This document shows, one piece after another, positions 43,047 through 51,963 of a stretch of DNA of 64,000 bases (the first letter of the stretch is position 1; each line of letters starts with the position of its first letter). The notes beneath the pieces are model-generated. The model was not told the origin of the DNA. It searched no databases and saw only the letters and a list, made by a program, of their open reading frames with translations. The stretch is from assembly GCA_036787835.1 (NCBI GenBank), contig DAIQON010000003.1, positions 32,371-96,370 on the forward strand. The letters are read 5' to 3'. This DNA comes from DAIQON01 sp036787835. GTDB lineage: Bacteria; Patescibacteriota; Saccharimonadia; Saccharimonadales; UBA4665. The position numbers and the translations under genes were made by a program.

Positions 43047-43192
43047 TTTGTATCCTCATTATCTTGGATTTGATTATATATAGCAGATGACTAATATCAA
43101 AGCATGAGCAATATAGAAAGGAGACAATAATATAGATGTCCGAAGTATGTTGATTCAGCTTCCTCAAGTGGACACACTTTGCAATTTCTCGC

Positions 43193-43648
43193 TCAGTCGG
43201 GATCGACTTGACCTTCCAGAACCGCATAACTTGGATCAGTTATATCATGCCGCTCGGTGAAACGTAGATAATAGCCGAATGGATCTTCAATTCGAAAGTC
43301 TTTTAGACCCCATGGCCGCTTCACAAATTTACCAACTACCACGGCAAATTGCTTTACTTCTTCAAAGTAAGAATCAATATCATCAACTTGAATAACTAGC
43401 TCTACTCCATAGCCTCGTTTAGTGTCTTTGGGAAACTGCTTGAAGTAAGATTGTTCGTATACAGTGTCATTGCCGGGCCAGAAACAAAGCACTACATGGT
43501 CTCTCTCCATAACTAAATAGTCGGCATTAGTATGCTCGCTTCGATGCCAAACTTTTTTAAATCCAAGTTTGCCATAAAAATCTAATACTTTATCGAAATC
43601 GGGTACATGTAGTTCTATTTGAAGTCTATTGGTGGTATCTTTCGCCAT
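43193..43648 (-). CDS. VOC-family (glyoxalase/bleomycin-resistance-like) protein
   Basis: The 151-residue protein has the paired beta-alpha-beta-beta-beta pattern of the vicinal-oxygen-chelate fold. IELHVPDFDKVLDFYGKLGFK is the first module. LVIQVDDIDSYFEEVK and FRIEDPFGYYLRFTE are the second, with the terminal metal-ligand-type Glu. It is a cytoplasmic metal-dependent enzyme or binding protein of unknown substrate. Confidence 0.85.
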   Translation of the reverse strand: MAKDTTNRLQIELHVPDFDKVLDFYGKLGFKKVWHRSEHTNADYLVMERDHVVLCFWPGNDTVYEQSYFKQFPKDTKRGYGVELVIQVDDIDSYFEEVKQFAVVVGKFVKRPWGLKDFRIEDPFGYYLRFTERHDITDPSYAVLEGQVDPD

Positions 43649-43690
43649 ATGATCTTATGATAACAAAAAGTGGCTTTTTCTGTTTAAAAA

Positions 43691-44356
43691 CTAAGGAGAG
43701 AAGCTAAAGTTCGGCAATACATTATTATTGAAGTCGTTCAAGTACTGGCTACCCTCTGTCCAGATGAGCAGTGACTGATCTCTTAGCGGCAGGACCACTA
43801 GCGTACCGGTCTTTTGATTTAACATCTGACCAGTTAGTTCTACGCCAACAACGTTTGGAACTTTTGGTAGTGCGTAAGCGTGAGCCGTAGTTTGACCAGC
43901 CTGCTCGAGACCAGCATATTGGCTCATTATCTGGCTATACGGCACACCGCTGACCTGCACACGTAAGGCAAAGTTAGTGCTGTCATTATCGTTTACTGAT
44001 GGTAGCGTACCTGGAAATAGATATCCATCTACCGGGTTTGACGAGGTACTAGCGGTATTAACATATGAGCTCCAGGTTTTTGGATAATTGATTATCAAAC
44101 TTCCATAAGCTTCTGGACCGTAATAAGTTGTTAGCGGCTTCTCTGCGTCTAGGGCATACTGTTTAGCGTCTGTTGTTTGCTGCTTTTGATTAGCAGAGCT
44201 AACTGCAGTTTGAACAAGTTGATCTGTTTTTGTCTTATAGGTCTGCCTTCCCGAAAACGCCCAAACGCCGAATGCAAGACTGGCTATTAGTAAAATAACA
44301 GCTATAAGTAGCGGTCCTAAAAGACTTTTGCTTGAGCCATTCTGGTTAAGCTTCAT
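43691..44356 (-). CDS. Membrane-anchored extracellular hypothetical protein
   Basis: The 221-residue product has a short basic N terminus, one membrane helix (~14-34, PLLIAVILLIASLAFGVWAF) and a Ser/Thr/Gln-rich linker. It ends in an extracellular domain (GSLIINYPKTWSSYV ... LVVLPLRDQSLLIWTEGSQY), faintly like a PsbP-type beta fold. No catalytic residues can be named. Confidence 0.65.
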   Translation of the reverse strand: MKLNQNGSSKSLLGPLLIAVILLIASLAFGVWAFSGRQTYKTKTDQLVQTAVSSANQKQQTTDAKQYALDAEKPLTTYYGPEAYGSLIINYPKTWSSYVNTASTSSNPVDGYLFPGTLPSVNDNDSTNFALRVQVSGVPYSQIMSQYAGLEQAGQTTAHAYALPKVPNVVGVELTGQMLNQKTGTLVVLPLRDQSLLIWTEGSQYLNDFNNNVLPNFSFSP

Positions 44357-44380
44357 TGGAATATCGTAACGAAGTTTCGA

Positions 44381-44884
44381 CTAATTTTCAAGGTGTTGCC
44401 TATACCGATAAAGAAAAATACCATTTTTTTGTTTCAGCGTCTCTCTACCAGGAATTTCAAAAGCAAATGTAATGAGGGTAACTGGTAAATATTTATAGCC
44501 GCTTATTTTGTCGTCAAGTTTTGTCATATACCGATCAAGTAGAAAGGTAAATATATAGTCCGTTTCCGGCCAGTTAATTGACCAAAAGTTTGCCCATTTA
44601 ATTACAACAAGGCCCTTATACTTGCGTACTTTTAGCTTGGCGTAAATGACAAGTAGCGGATTTAACTCATAACCAACACTCTTAATCCCCCTCTTGGCAG
44701 CTTCGATCAAGATTCGTCCATCGCCACAACCAAGTTCGATAATAGTTTGACCTGGCTTAATGTTAGACAGCTCAAATAAGGTATCTATTTGCGGCTTTAG
44801 CGTAGGTAGATATGGTGCACCAAACAGAAGCACTCCCGCAAAACAGATAAAAATTATGCCTAAGAATAAGATCAAAAAAATCAT
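44381..44884 (-). CDS. Membrane-anchored SAM-dependent methyltransferase
   Basis: The 167-residue product starts with one membrane helix (residues 2-22). A short Rossmann methyltransferase follows: motif I TIIELGCGDGRILIEAA, then the acidic end of strand 2 in SVGYELNPLLV. It is truncated after the middle of the fold compared with standard enzymes. The substrate is unknown. It ends 24 bases before the 43691-44356 gene start and begins close to xseB. Confidence 0.78.
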   Translation of the reverse strand: MIFLILFLGIIFICFAGVLLFGAPYLPTLKPQIDTLFELSNIKPGQTIIELGCGDGRILIEAAKRGIKSVGYELNPLLVIYAKLKVRKYKGLVVIKWANFWSINWPETDYIFTFLLDRYMTKLDDKISGYKYLPVTLITFAFEIPGRETLKQKNGIFLYRYRQHLEN

Positions 44885-44887
44885 TTG

Positions 44888-45103
44888 TTACTTTGATTTA
44901 GTGTTCTGCTCGGTCAGCTTGGTTATTTTAGTTTTTGCATTTTTCAGATATTTCTCTAGATCATCAATTACCTTGATGCCCCGTTCATAGTCGGCAATTA
45001 CCTTGTCTATATTGAGTTCTGAAGACTGTAGTTCATTAATAATCAGCTCAAGTTCATCACTCAACTTTTGGTAATCTGTGGTTTTATCTGGATCACTACT
45101 CAT
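44888..45103 (-). CDS. xseB: Exodeoxyribonuclease VII small subunit
   Basis: The 71-residue helical protein has the XseB pattern YQKLSDELELIINELQSSEL ... DYERGIKVIDDLEKYL. It assembles on XseA to form the single-strand exonuclease VII. The start is 8 bases after the xseA stop. Confidence 0.9.
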   Translation of the reverse strand: MSSDPDKTTDYQKLSDELELIINELQSSELNIDKVIADYERGIKVIDDLEKYLKNAKTKITKLTEQNTKSK

Positions 45104-45111
45104 AACTTTGC

Positions 45112-46257
45112 CTATGCCGTCTTTCTTAGTTTCTTGTTTAATAGCTTAACACCTTTAACCTGGCTGGTTACTTCGCCGTCAGATAATCTAATGTCTAATA
45201 TATCACCTGCGCTTAAGCCACTTGTGGATCTAATTAGCTTTCCAGACTTTTTAATAATCGAAAATCCCCTATTTAATACACCTTGCGGGTTATAGGCGTC
45301 TAATAACTCTCGCCTATTTTGGAGCAGTTTAAATCTATCTTCAATAATACCGCCAACGAGGTTTGCCAAGATGTTTTTTTTTGATGCCAGATTCTCTAGC
45401 GAGTTATTGGTAGCTTCAATAGTTAGTTTAGATAGTAGATTTTTGGAAAATTTTAGTGACTCTAAAATACTTTTTTGGTCAGGCACTAAAAGTTCAGCCG
45501 CATTACTCGGAGTAGATGCTCGCCTGTCACTTGCGAGCTCAGCTAGACAAATATCTATCTCGTGGCCGATCGCAACTAGCGTCGGAATATTACTGGCAGC
45601 AACTGCTCTTGTTAATGCCTCGTTATTGAAGGCTGCTAAGTCTTCCGGGCTACCTCCACCCCTGATAATAACGATAGTTTCTAGCTCAATATTATAATTA
45701 TTCAAACTATTTATTGCACTAATTATTTGTTCAACTGCTGGTTCTCCCTGCACTTGAACGTCTGCTAAAACGATTTCTAGCCCTGGCCATCTGGCGTCGA
45801 TAATTTTCATAAAATCTGCATAAGCAGCTGACTGAGCAGACGTAATAAGCCCAATTTTGGTTGGTGGATAGGGTATACGCCGCTTTCTAGACTCGTCAAA
45901 AAGACCTTCCTTAGCAAGCTTCTCCTGTGTTATCTGAGCCGCTCGTTTGATACTACCCTCACCGACCAATTCGATCGATTGAAGCTGCATACTAAAGCCA
46001 TAGCTATTATGTAGCTTGGGCGTACAGTTAACCTTGAGAAGCATCCCTTCTTCAAGCGGCTGCGTAATATGATATACCGTGCCAAAAAACTTTAGACTAC
46101 TGTTCTCATCTTTAAGATCAAAATAAAGCCAACGATTTTTACTTACCCTAAAGTTAGCTAGCTCACCAATAATAGCTACTCCTGGATAGGCGTAATCTAT
46201 AGTCTGGTTAAATACGTCGATGAACTCACTGACTGTTATGCCCTCTGGTGGTAACAT
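45112..46257 (-). CDS. xseA: Exodeoxyribonuclease VII large subunit
   Basis: The 381-residue subunit has an N-terminal OB domain (GVAIIGELANFRVSKNRWLYFDLKD) and the catalytic domain IGLITSAQSAAYADF ... IIRGGGSPEDLAAFN ... VAIGHEIDICLAELASDRRASTP. A helical C terminus with NRGFSIIKKSGKLI completes it. It digests single-stranded DNA in repair. It is co-transcribed with xseB. Confidence 0.95.
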   Translation of the reverse strand: MLPPEGITVSEFIDVFNQTIDYAYPGVAIIGELANFRVSKNRWLYFDLKDENSSLKFFGTVYHITQPLEEGMLLKVNCTPKLHNSYGFSMQLQSIELVGEGSIKRAAQITQEKLAKEGLFDESRKRRIPYPPTKIGLITSAQSAAYADFMKIIDARWPGLEIVLADVQVQGEPAVEQIISAINSLNNYNIELETIVIIRGGGSPEDLAAFNNEALTRAVAASNIPTLVAIGHEIDICLAELASDRRASTPSNAAELLVPDQKSILESLKFSKNLLSKLTIEATNNSLENLASKKNILANLVGGIIEDRFKLLQNRRELLDAYNPQGVLNRGFSIIKKSGKLIRSTSGLSAGDILDIRLSDGEVTSQVKGVKLLNKKLRKTA

Positions 46258-46262
46258 GGCTA

Positions 46263-47348
46263 CTACTTTTCGACTTTCGTTGATCTAATGGGCGCATGAC
46301 CGCTATTTAGTGCTCGATGGTAGAAGTAATACCCAGGAGGAAGCTGTATCGTCGTATTTACTACTCGATACATGATTGTTACCGGCAAGCTAACACTTGG
46401 TGGTATGCCGGTTGCTGCTAGAACTGCTGTCATTAATGCTTCGTAGATACCGATTCCGCCAGGTAAAACTGAGACCAGACCGGCAAAATTAGCTACACCG
46501 TAGGCAATAATAATCGCCCCAATATTAACAAACTTGCCGAAGGCTAAGTAGACTACATAAATTGCTAACACTTCTGTTACGTTAGCCAAAAACGCGTACC
46601 AAAAAGGTGCTTTTAGATCTTTACGATGGTTAACTAAGGTCTGGTAATTATCGTGAAAGTCGGTAAAAACCGATTTTGCATTACTTATGTTAATTGTCTC
46701 CTTGTTGTGACGAAATATGAGATGAATTAACCAGTTTAAACCTTTAGTAACTGCTGTAAAGAAACTATTGATCCGTTCCTTACTACCGACCACATAGACA
46801 AATACCACCGTCATAACAATTATTAGGGTCGACAGAATGCCAGCGACTAGGATTGTTAGGTCATTAACTCTTCCGCCTACAGCTAACGAGATTAAGCCAA
46901 TTATCATCAGTAATTCGAAAGACAAAAAGGTCATCGCGAGCTTCATTACCTGAATCAGCGTTGCTTTGCCACCCGATATATCAGCATCACCACTGAGTCT
47001 AACCCCAAAATAGGAGATGCCAGTTAGCCCCCCACTCGGAAAGACGTGATTAACAAAGTTAAGCTCCAAAGATGCTTCGTATAGATCTCGATAGCGAAGC
47101 TTATTACCGACTATTTGGAATAAGTTCTGATACATTCTTGTCTGTGCATGGTAATTCAGCGCTTCGATCGGAACAATTAGCAGTAGGGCCCAGGCATTAA
47201 CCTTGGTTAGATCTTCAATTGTAGTAGCTAACTGATCACGAATTACGTAGACCAGGATAACCAACGCTAAGATAGTTACGACGTTTAGGATTACTTTCCA
47301 ATTACGCCTTAGGGCCGATTGATCTGACATATGCAGTTTATTATACAA
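46263..47348 (-). CDS. Lysylphosphatidylglycerol-synthase-TM/flippase-like membrane protein (UPF0104)
   Basis: The 361-residue polytopic protein has about eight helices. Family pieces are NFVNHVFPSGGLTGISYFGVRL near residue 93 and the glycine-rich VLPGGIGIYEALM near 293. It lacks the MprF synthase domain, so it is more likely a lipid transporter or membrane-lipid factor than an aminoacyl transferase. It lies 5 bases upstream of xseA. Confidence 0.82.
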   Translation of the reverse strand: MYNKLHMSDQSALRRNWKVILNVVTILALVILVYVIRDQLATTIEDLTKVNAWALLLIVPIEALNYHAQTRMYQNLFQIVGNKLRYRDLYEASLELNFVNHVFPSGGLTGISYFGVRLSGDADISGGKATLIQVMKLAMTFLSFELLMIIGLISLAVGGRVNDLTILVAGILSTLIIVMTVVFVYVVGSKERINSFFTAVTKGLNWLIHLIFRHNKETINISNAKSVFTDFHDNYQTLVNHRKDLKAPFWYAFLANVTEVLAIYVVYLAFGKFVNIGAIIIAYGVANFAGLVSVLPGGIGIYEALMTAVLAATGIPPSVSLPVTIMYRVVNTTIQLPPGYYFYHRALNSGHAPIRSTKVEK

Positions 47349-47409
47349 GCTAAATGAGTATGGTAGATAAAATATTGCTACGGAGTATAAATGCTATAGT
47401 TAAGTAATA

Positions 47410-48648
47410 ATGCAAAGTTTAGTAATACTGGGGCGACAACCCGACTTAGGTTTAGCCGAATTAATTAGTCTTTATGGTGATGATAAGGTTGAAAAGATCA
47501 ATGATGTTGCCGCTATTATAGACATCGATCCCTGTAATTTTAAGTTCGATCGTCTTGGGGGAAGTACTAAATTCGCAAAGCTACTTACTACACTTGGTAC
47601 GACTGACTGGACTGAAATAGAAAAGTTTCTAGTTTCAGCATCGCCTGACCAAGCCAAAACAATGCCTGAAGGAAAAATGACCCTGGGCATGAGCGTCTAT
47701 GGCTTTAATATGGACTTTAAAGCCATACTGACCGCTGGAATTAAACTAAAAAAAGCAATTCAAAAGACTGGCCGAAGTGTTCGTATTGTCCCTAATAAAA
47801 CCAATGAATTAAGTGCCGCCCAGATAATCCACAACAAACTAACCAGTGATAAAGCTTGGGACTTATTAATTATTAAGGGACAAAAAAATAGTTACATAGC
47901 TCAGACAATTAAGGCCCAGGACATCGAAGGTTATGCCCGGCGAGATCAAAAACGTCCATTTCGTGATTCAAGAGTTGGAATGTTGCCACCTAAATTAGCC
48001 CAGATAATAGTCAATTTAGCGGTGGGCAAAATACCAGACGATGAATTAAGTTCTGTCTGTGAAGATGACAGCGAAGCTTCTCCAAGCAGCAACAATTTCA
48101 AACTAAAGGTTCTCGACCCGTTTTGTGGGACTGGCGTGGTACTTCAAGAAGCCTCTTTGATGGGATATAGCGCCCTAGGAAGCGATATTAACGATCGGAT
48201 GGTCGATTACTCGATTAAAAACATTAGATGGCTTAAAACCGAGTTTAAGATCGAGGATAATCAAACTCAGGAAATCTTCCTTGGCGATGCGACAAATACA
48301 AAATGGCCTGAGTTTGATATCATCGCCTGTGAGTCAAACCTTGGCAAGCCGTTAGCTACTCTGCCTTCACAATCAGAACTTAGATCAGTTATTCAACAAG
48401 CAGATGAGGTAATCGAAGACTTTCTTAAAAATCTAGCCAGCCAAAGTCACTCTGGCCAACGATTTTGTATTGCTATTCCAGCTTGGCAAATTAGCCAAAA
48501 TACATTTCAACATCTACCAGTTCTTGACCTGATCGAAGATTTGGGCTATAATTTTGTAGATTTTAAGAATATAAGTAGTGAGCAGTTAATCTATTACAGA
48601 CCAGGGCAAGTCGTTGCCCGCCAACTGCTTGTAATAACTAGAAAGTAA
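47410..48648 (+). CDS. Trm11-like RNA/tRNA methyltransferase
   Basis: The 412-residue protein has an N-terminal THUMP-like half. Then comes YARRDQKRPFRDSRVGMLPP, a phrase typical of Trm11/TrmG10-type enzymes, and motif I LDPFCGTGVVLQEASLMGY. The catalytic N/D-PPY motif is not evident: the equivalent region reads IIACESNLGKPL. Either the catalytic motif has diverged or the protein only binds RNA. It is followed after 10 bases by rpmA. Confidence 0.75.
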   Translation: MQSLVILGRQPDLGLAELISLYGDDKVEKINDVAAIIDIDPCNFKFDRLGGSTKFAKLLTTLGTTDWTEIEKFLVSASPDQAKTMPEGKMTLGMSVYGFNMDFKAILTAGIKLKKAIQKTGRSVRIVPNKTNELSAAQIIHNKLTSDKAWDLLIIKGQKNSYIAQTIKAQDIEGYARRDQKRPFRDSRVGMLPPKLAQIIVNLAVGKIPDDELSSVCEDDSEASPSSNNFKLKVLDPFCGTGVVLQEASLMGYSALGSDINDRMVDYSIKNIRWLKTEFKIEDNQTQEIFLGDATNTKWPEFDIIACESNLGKPLATLPSQSELRSVIQQADEVIEDFLKNLASQSHSGQRFCIAIPAWQISQNTFQHLPVLDLIEDLGYNFVDFKNISSEQLIYYRPGQVVARQLLVITRK

Positions 48649-48658
48649 GCGAGAATAT

Positions 48659-48931
48659 ATGTCACACGTAAAAGCCGGCGGTACAGCCAAAAACGTTCAC
48701 GACTCCCCTGGTCAACGACTAGGAGTTAAGTTATTTGGCGGTCAACAAGTTAAAGTTGGACAAGTTATTGTTCGACAAGTCGGTATGACAAAACGACCTG
48801 GTGTCGGCACAAAAATTAGCCGCAACTACACTATTCACGCTGCTAAAGACGGAATTGTAAACTTCCAGACCAGAAAAATCCGAACCTTCAGTGGCAAAAG
48901 TGTTCGCCGAACTGAAGTTACTGTTAAGTAA
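48659..48931 (+). CDS. rpmA: 50S ribosomal protein L27
   Basis: The 90-residue protein matches L27: SHVKAGGTAKNVHDSPGQRL and GVKLFGGQQVKVGQVIVRQ, with the usual 'G..v..G' core. Its N-terminal tail reaches the peptidyl-transferase centre. It is not preceded by rplU here. It shares a transcript with the Trm11-like gene. Confidence 0.95.
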   Translation: MSHVKAGGTAKNVHDSPGQRLGVKLFGGQQVKVGQVIVRQVGMTKRPGVGTKISRNYTIHAAKDGIVNFQTRKIRTFSGKSVRRTEVTVK

Positions 48932-48943
48932 ACTAGGTACAAC

Positions 48944-49675
48944 TTAACTAACTGCTGCTGCCGGAGCGGTCATTTCTAAGGCTTGGCTCATATGCCGCGT
49001 AATGTAATCTCTGTAAAGTGGTGCTTTTCTGATGCCGATAGATTTTGTCTCAAGCTCCGTCCTGGCAGCGATATCTGATAATTCAACGACTGCCGCTGAA
49101 GCCTTACTGCCAACTTCGAGTAAGTATGGAAGGCTATCTGGATCACTGTCTATGCTACGGGTAGCATCTCTAAGGGTATCGATAGCCTGATGCCTCAATG
49201 CCCTATCTCCACGAGCTTTAAATTCGCCAGTATCCACTGATCTGTGTAATTCTAGCTGTTCAATTCGTAGTCGTGTTTCCTCTGAGTTGTGTAATCTTGA
49301 CGTTTTTGAAGGGTCTTTATCCTCAACCATTTTTTGCGCACCATGAGCACTTATTAGTGCCGCAATGACCGCTTCATCCCCAGGATGCGAACCAAAAAGT
49401 CCTTCTGTAGTAGTCCCACCAAGCTGTTCATCTCGTGCATAAAATCCACCCACCGCAGATACTACATTATCAACAACTTCTCCTACGGCTTGGGGATCAG
49501 AAGCCTTAGGTCCTTCAGCGGCTTTTCCATCTATAAAACCCATTACTGCCCATGCAGCCTCTCTTAAGTCTCCCGGATCAGGATTCAAGGCAGCTTCAGC
49601 TGCGTGAATACGTACAGCCAACTGTGCGTTAGTTTCGGCTATTTCTGCGGCTTGTTCGTTTTGTGGATCTGACAT
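48944..49675 (-). CDS. Hypothetical helical protein (243 aa)
   Basis: No family is recognised. It is acidic, Ala-rich, almost wholly helical and without membrane segments. Stretches such as LRIEQLELHRSVDTGEFKARGDRA suggest helical-repeat packing. A genuine AAGGAA ribosome-binding site stands about 8 bases before the ATG. It is convergent with rpmA (12 bases between stops). Confidence 0.62.
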   Translation of the reverse strand: MSDPQNEQAAEIAETNAQLAVRIHAAEAALNPDPGDLREAAWAVMGFIDGKAAEGPKASDPQAVGEVVDNVVSAVGGFYARDEQLGGTTTEGLFGSHPGDEAVIAALISAHGAQKMVEDKDPSKTSRLHNSEETRLRIEQLELHRSVDTGEFKARGDRALRHQAIDTLRDATRSIDSDPDSLPYLLEVGSKASAAVVELSDIAARTELETKSIGIRKAPLYRDYITRHMSQALEMTAPAAAVS

Positions 49676-49799
49676 TATATTTTTCCTTATTTGTTTGTTT
49701 TAGTTTTTTAAACCTTAACTAAACATTAGCACAATAAGGTAAATAAGTCAACTATATTATGCTGCTCGTCTATTCTGCTTTTTATGAAGAGGCTATCTA

Positions 49800-50219
49800 C
49801 TAAACTTGGGGGATATCTAATCGAAGATGGTGCTTAATGCGCTCAATTACATCAGCAATAACTACTTGAGACTTAACCAAATATTCGTCGACACCAAGAC
49901 TTTCAGCCCGTTCTTTATCACTATCTTGACTTAGTGCAGTTAGCATAATAATCTTTAGGTTAGTTGTCTCAGGGGTGTTTCTAAGTATGTCCAGAACGTC
50001 AAAGCCGCTAACTTTGGGCATCATCACGTCAAGTAGTACCAGATCAGGGTTATAGTTAATGGCTGCAGCGAGTGCTTCTTCACCATTAGCTACTCGTCTG
50101 ACGTCCAAGCCTTCGGCCTGTAGACGCGTTAGGTATACATTAGCTAGCGAATCGTCGTCTTCAACTAAAAGAATTCTTTTTTGCTTAGTAGCTGCGGGAG
50201 GATTTGTATTTGGTTCCAT
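49800..50219 (-). CDS. Single-domain response regulator
   Basis: The 139-residue receiver has LLVEDDDSLANVYL, phospho-acceptor Asp in LVLLDVMMPKVSG, Thr in IMLTAL and Lys in YLVKSQV. It is closely similar to the receiver part of the 11808 protein (shared ...LDILRNT and YLVKSQV phrases). No kinase gene is adjacent, so it may take phosphate from one of the kinases elsewhere in the window. Confidence 0.92.
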   Translation of the reverse strand: MEPNTNPPAATKQKRILLVEDDDSLANVYLTRLQAEGLDVRRVANGEEALAAAINYNPDLVLLDVMMPKVSGFDVLDILRNTPETTNLKIIMLTALSQDSDKERAESLGVDEYLVKSQVVIADVIERIKHHLRLDIPQV

Positions 50220-50269
50220 AATGCATATGTTACTTATTAATGCTTAAAATGGCAAGTCCTAGAGAAGAG

Positions 50270-51886
50270 TTATTTGCCTTTATTTTTAAGAATTGCCTTA
50301 ACAAAACCGCTAAACATTGGGTGTGGCCTGGCCGGACGGCTCTTAAACTCAGGGTGGAACTGACTTGCTAGGAAGAATGGATGGTTAACGCCTTCAATAA
50401 TTTCAACAAGCTTATTATCTGGATTAATCCCACTGGCCTTAATACCCCACTTAGGGAATTGATCAACATAATTACTATTACACTCGCCGCGGTGACGGTG
50501 GCGTTCGACTATCTTGTCTGTGCCATAAACCTGGTAGGCTAAAGTCCCCTTTTCTACTACACAGTTATAGTTTCCGAGACGCATGGTTCCGCCGGTCATT
50601 TCTTTGCCCTTTTGGCCTTCCATTGTTGAGATAACTAGTTCATCAGAGTTAGGGTCAAGCTCAAATGTTGTAGCATTTTTAAGTCCACCATGACGAGCTG
50701 CTGCTATAACTGCCATCTGTAGTCCTAGGCATAAACCAAGATATGGCTTATCGTTTTCTAGGCAGTAACCAGCGGCCTTAATCTTACCTTCAAGGCCACG
50801 CTGGCCGAAGCCACCTGGCACTAAAATACCGTCATACTTATCTAATTCTTGCTTCAAACCCTTATCGCTTTTATCAAACTGTTCTGCGTCAACCCAAATA
50901 ATCTCAACATTTGTTTCGTTCCATAATGCGGCTGCCTTCAAAGCCTCAAATACTGACATATAGGTATCTGTGTTATCTAGATATTTAGCTAAAACGGCAA
51001 CTTTTATTGTCCTCGGGAATTTAGTGGTCGCTAGCTTAACAACTTTTCGCCATTCCTTAAGATCAACTTTTTTAGTCTTTAAGTCCAACTGCCTAGTAAT
51101 TACATCGGCAATTCCGGTATCTTCTAAAGTAAGTGGCACTTCATAAATGCTGTCAGCATTAGGCAGTAGAGCAATTGCTTCTTCATCTACCCCGGTATAT
51201 AGGCTTAGTTTGCTAATAACACTCTTATTGGCTGCTTTTTCGCTTCTCGCAACCAAAATATCTGGCTTAATGCCCAGCGCCCTAAGTTCTCGTACTGAGT
51301 TTTGAGCTGGCTTTGTCTTAGTCTCCTGTGAAGCTCCTAGGAACGGCAGGTAAACAACATGGACGTATAGGCAATTCTCAAGCCCCACTTTAATACCAAG
51401 CTCACGAATGGCCTCTATGAAGCTTAAGGACTCATAATCGCCTACCGTGCCGCCAATTTCGACTATATGGACATCGAATCCTTTGCCCGCATCCGAGATA
51501 TATTCCTGAATTGCGCCAGTTAGATGAGGAATGATCTGAACGTCGTCGCCTTCATACTTACCAGCTCGTTCATCCTGAATCACTTTTAGTAGGACCTTCC
51601 CGGCCATCAGTGAACTTGAACTAGTCAGTTCTTCGTCAACAAATCTTTCATAATGACCAAGGTCAAGATCGGTCTCGGCACCGTCTTTAGTAACAAAACA
51701 CTCACCGTGTTCTCTTGGGTTTAGTGTACCGGCATCTACGTTTAGGTAAGGATCACATTTTTGGAGGTTGACGCTTAGTCCGCGAGCTTTTAAGAGGTTG
51801 GCAATAGAGGCGGCTGTAATTCCTTTTCCGAGTCCGGAAAGAACGCCCCCAGTAACAAAAATAAATTTCGTTGGCCGATTTGCCAC
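50270..51886 (-). CDS. pyrG: CTP synthase
   Basis: PyrG converts UTP to CTP with glutamine. The 538 residues comprise the amidoligase domain (FVTGGVLSGLGKGITAASI) and the glutaminase domain (GILVPGGFGQRGLEGK; nucleophile in PYLGLCLGLQMAV; FHPEFKSRP). The GTG start is preceded by AGAGGTG. It stands alone between a receiver gene and ctpA. Confidence 0.97.
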   Translation of the reverse strand: MANRPTKFIFVTGGVLSGLGKGITAASIANLLKARGLSVNLQKCDPYLNVDAGTLNPREHGECFVTKDGAETDLDLGHYERFVDEELTSSSSLMAGKVLLKVIQDERAGKYEGDDVQIIPHLTGAIQEYISDAGKGFDVHIVEIGGTVGDYESLSFIEAIRELGIKVGLENCLYVHVVYLPFLGASQETKTKPAQNSVRELRALGIKPDILVARSEKAANKSVISKLSLYTGVDEEAIALLPNADSIYEVPLTLEDTGIADVITRQLDLKTKKVDLKEWRKVVKLATTKFPRTIKVAVLAKYLDNTDTYMSVFEALKAAALWNETNVEIIWVDAEQFDKSDKGLKQELDKYDGILVPGGFGQRGLEGKIKAAGYCLENDKPYLGLCLGLQMAVIAAARHGGLKNATTFELDPNSDELVISTMEGQKGKEMTGGTMRLGNYNCVVEKGTLAYQVYGTDKIVERHRHRGECNSNYVDQFPKWGIKASGINPDNKLVEIIEGVNHPFFLASQFHPEFKSRPARPHPMFSGFVKAILKNKGK

Positions 51887-51963
51887 CGTGATGTCACCTC
51901 TTTAACTTAATGATCTAATGCTACATGTTATGTAGCTACTAATCAAGAGTAGAAATCGATTTT

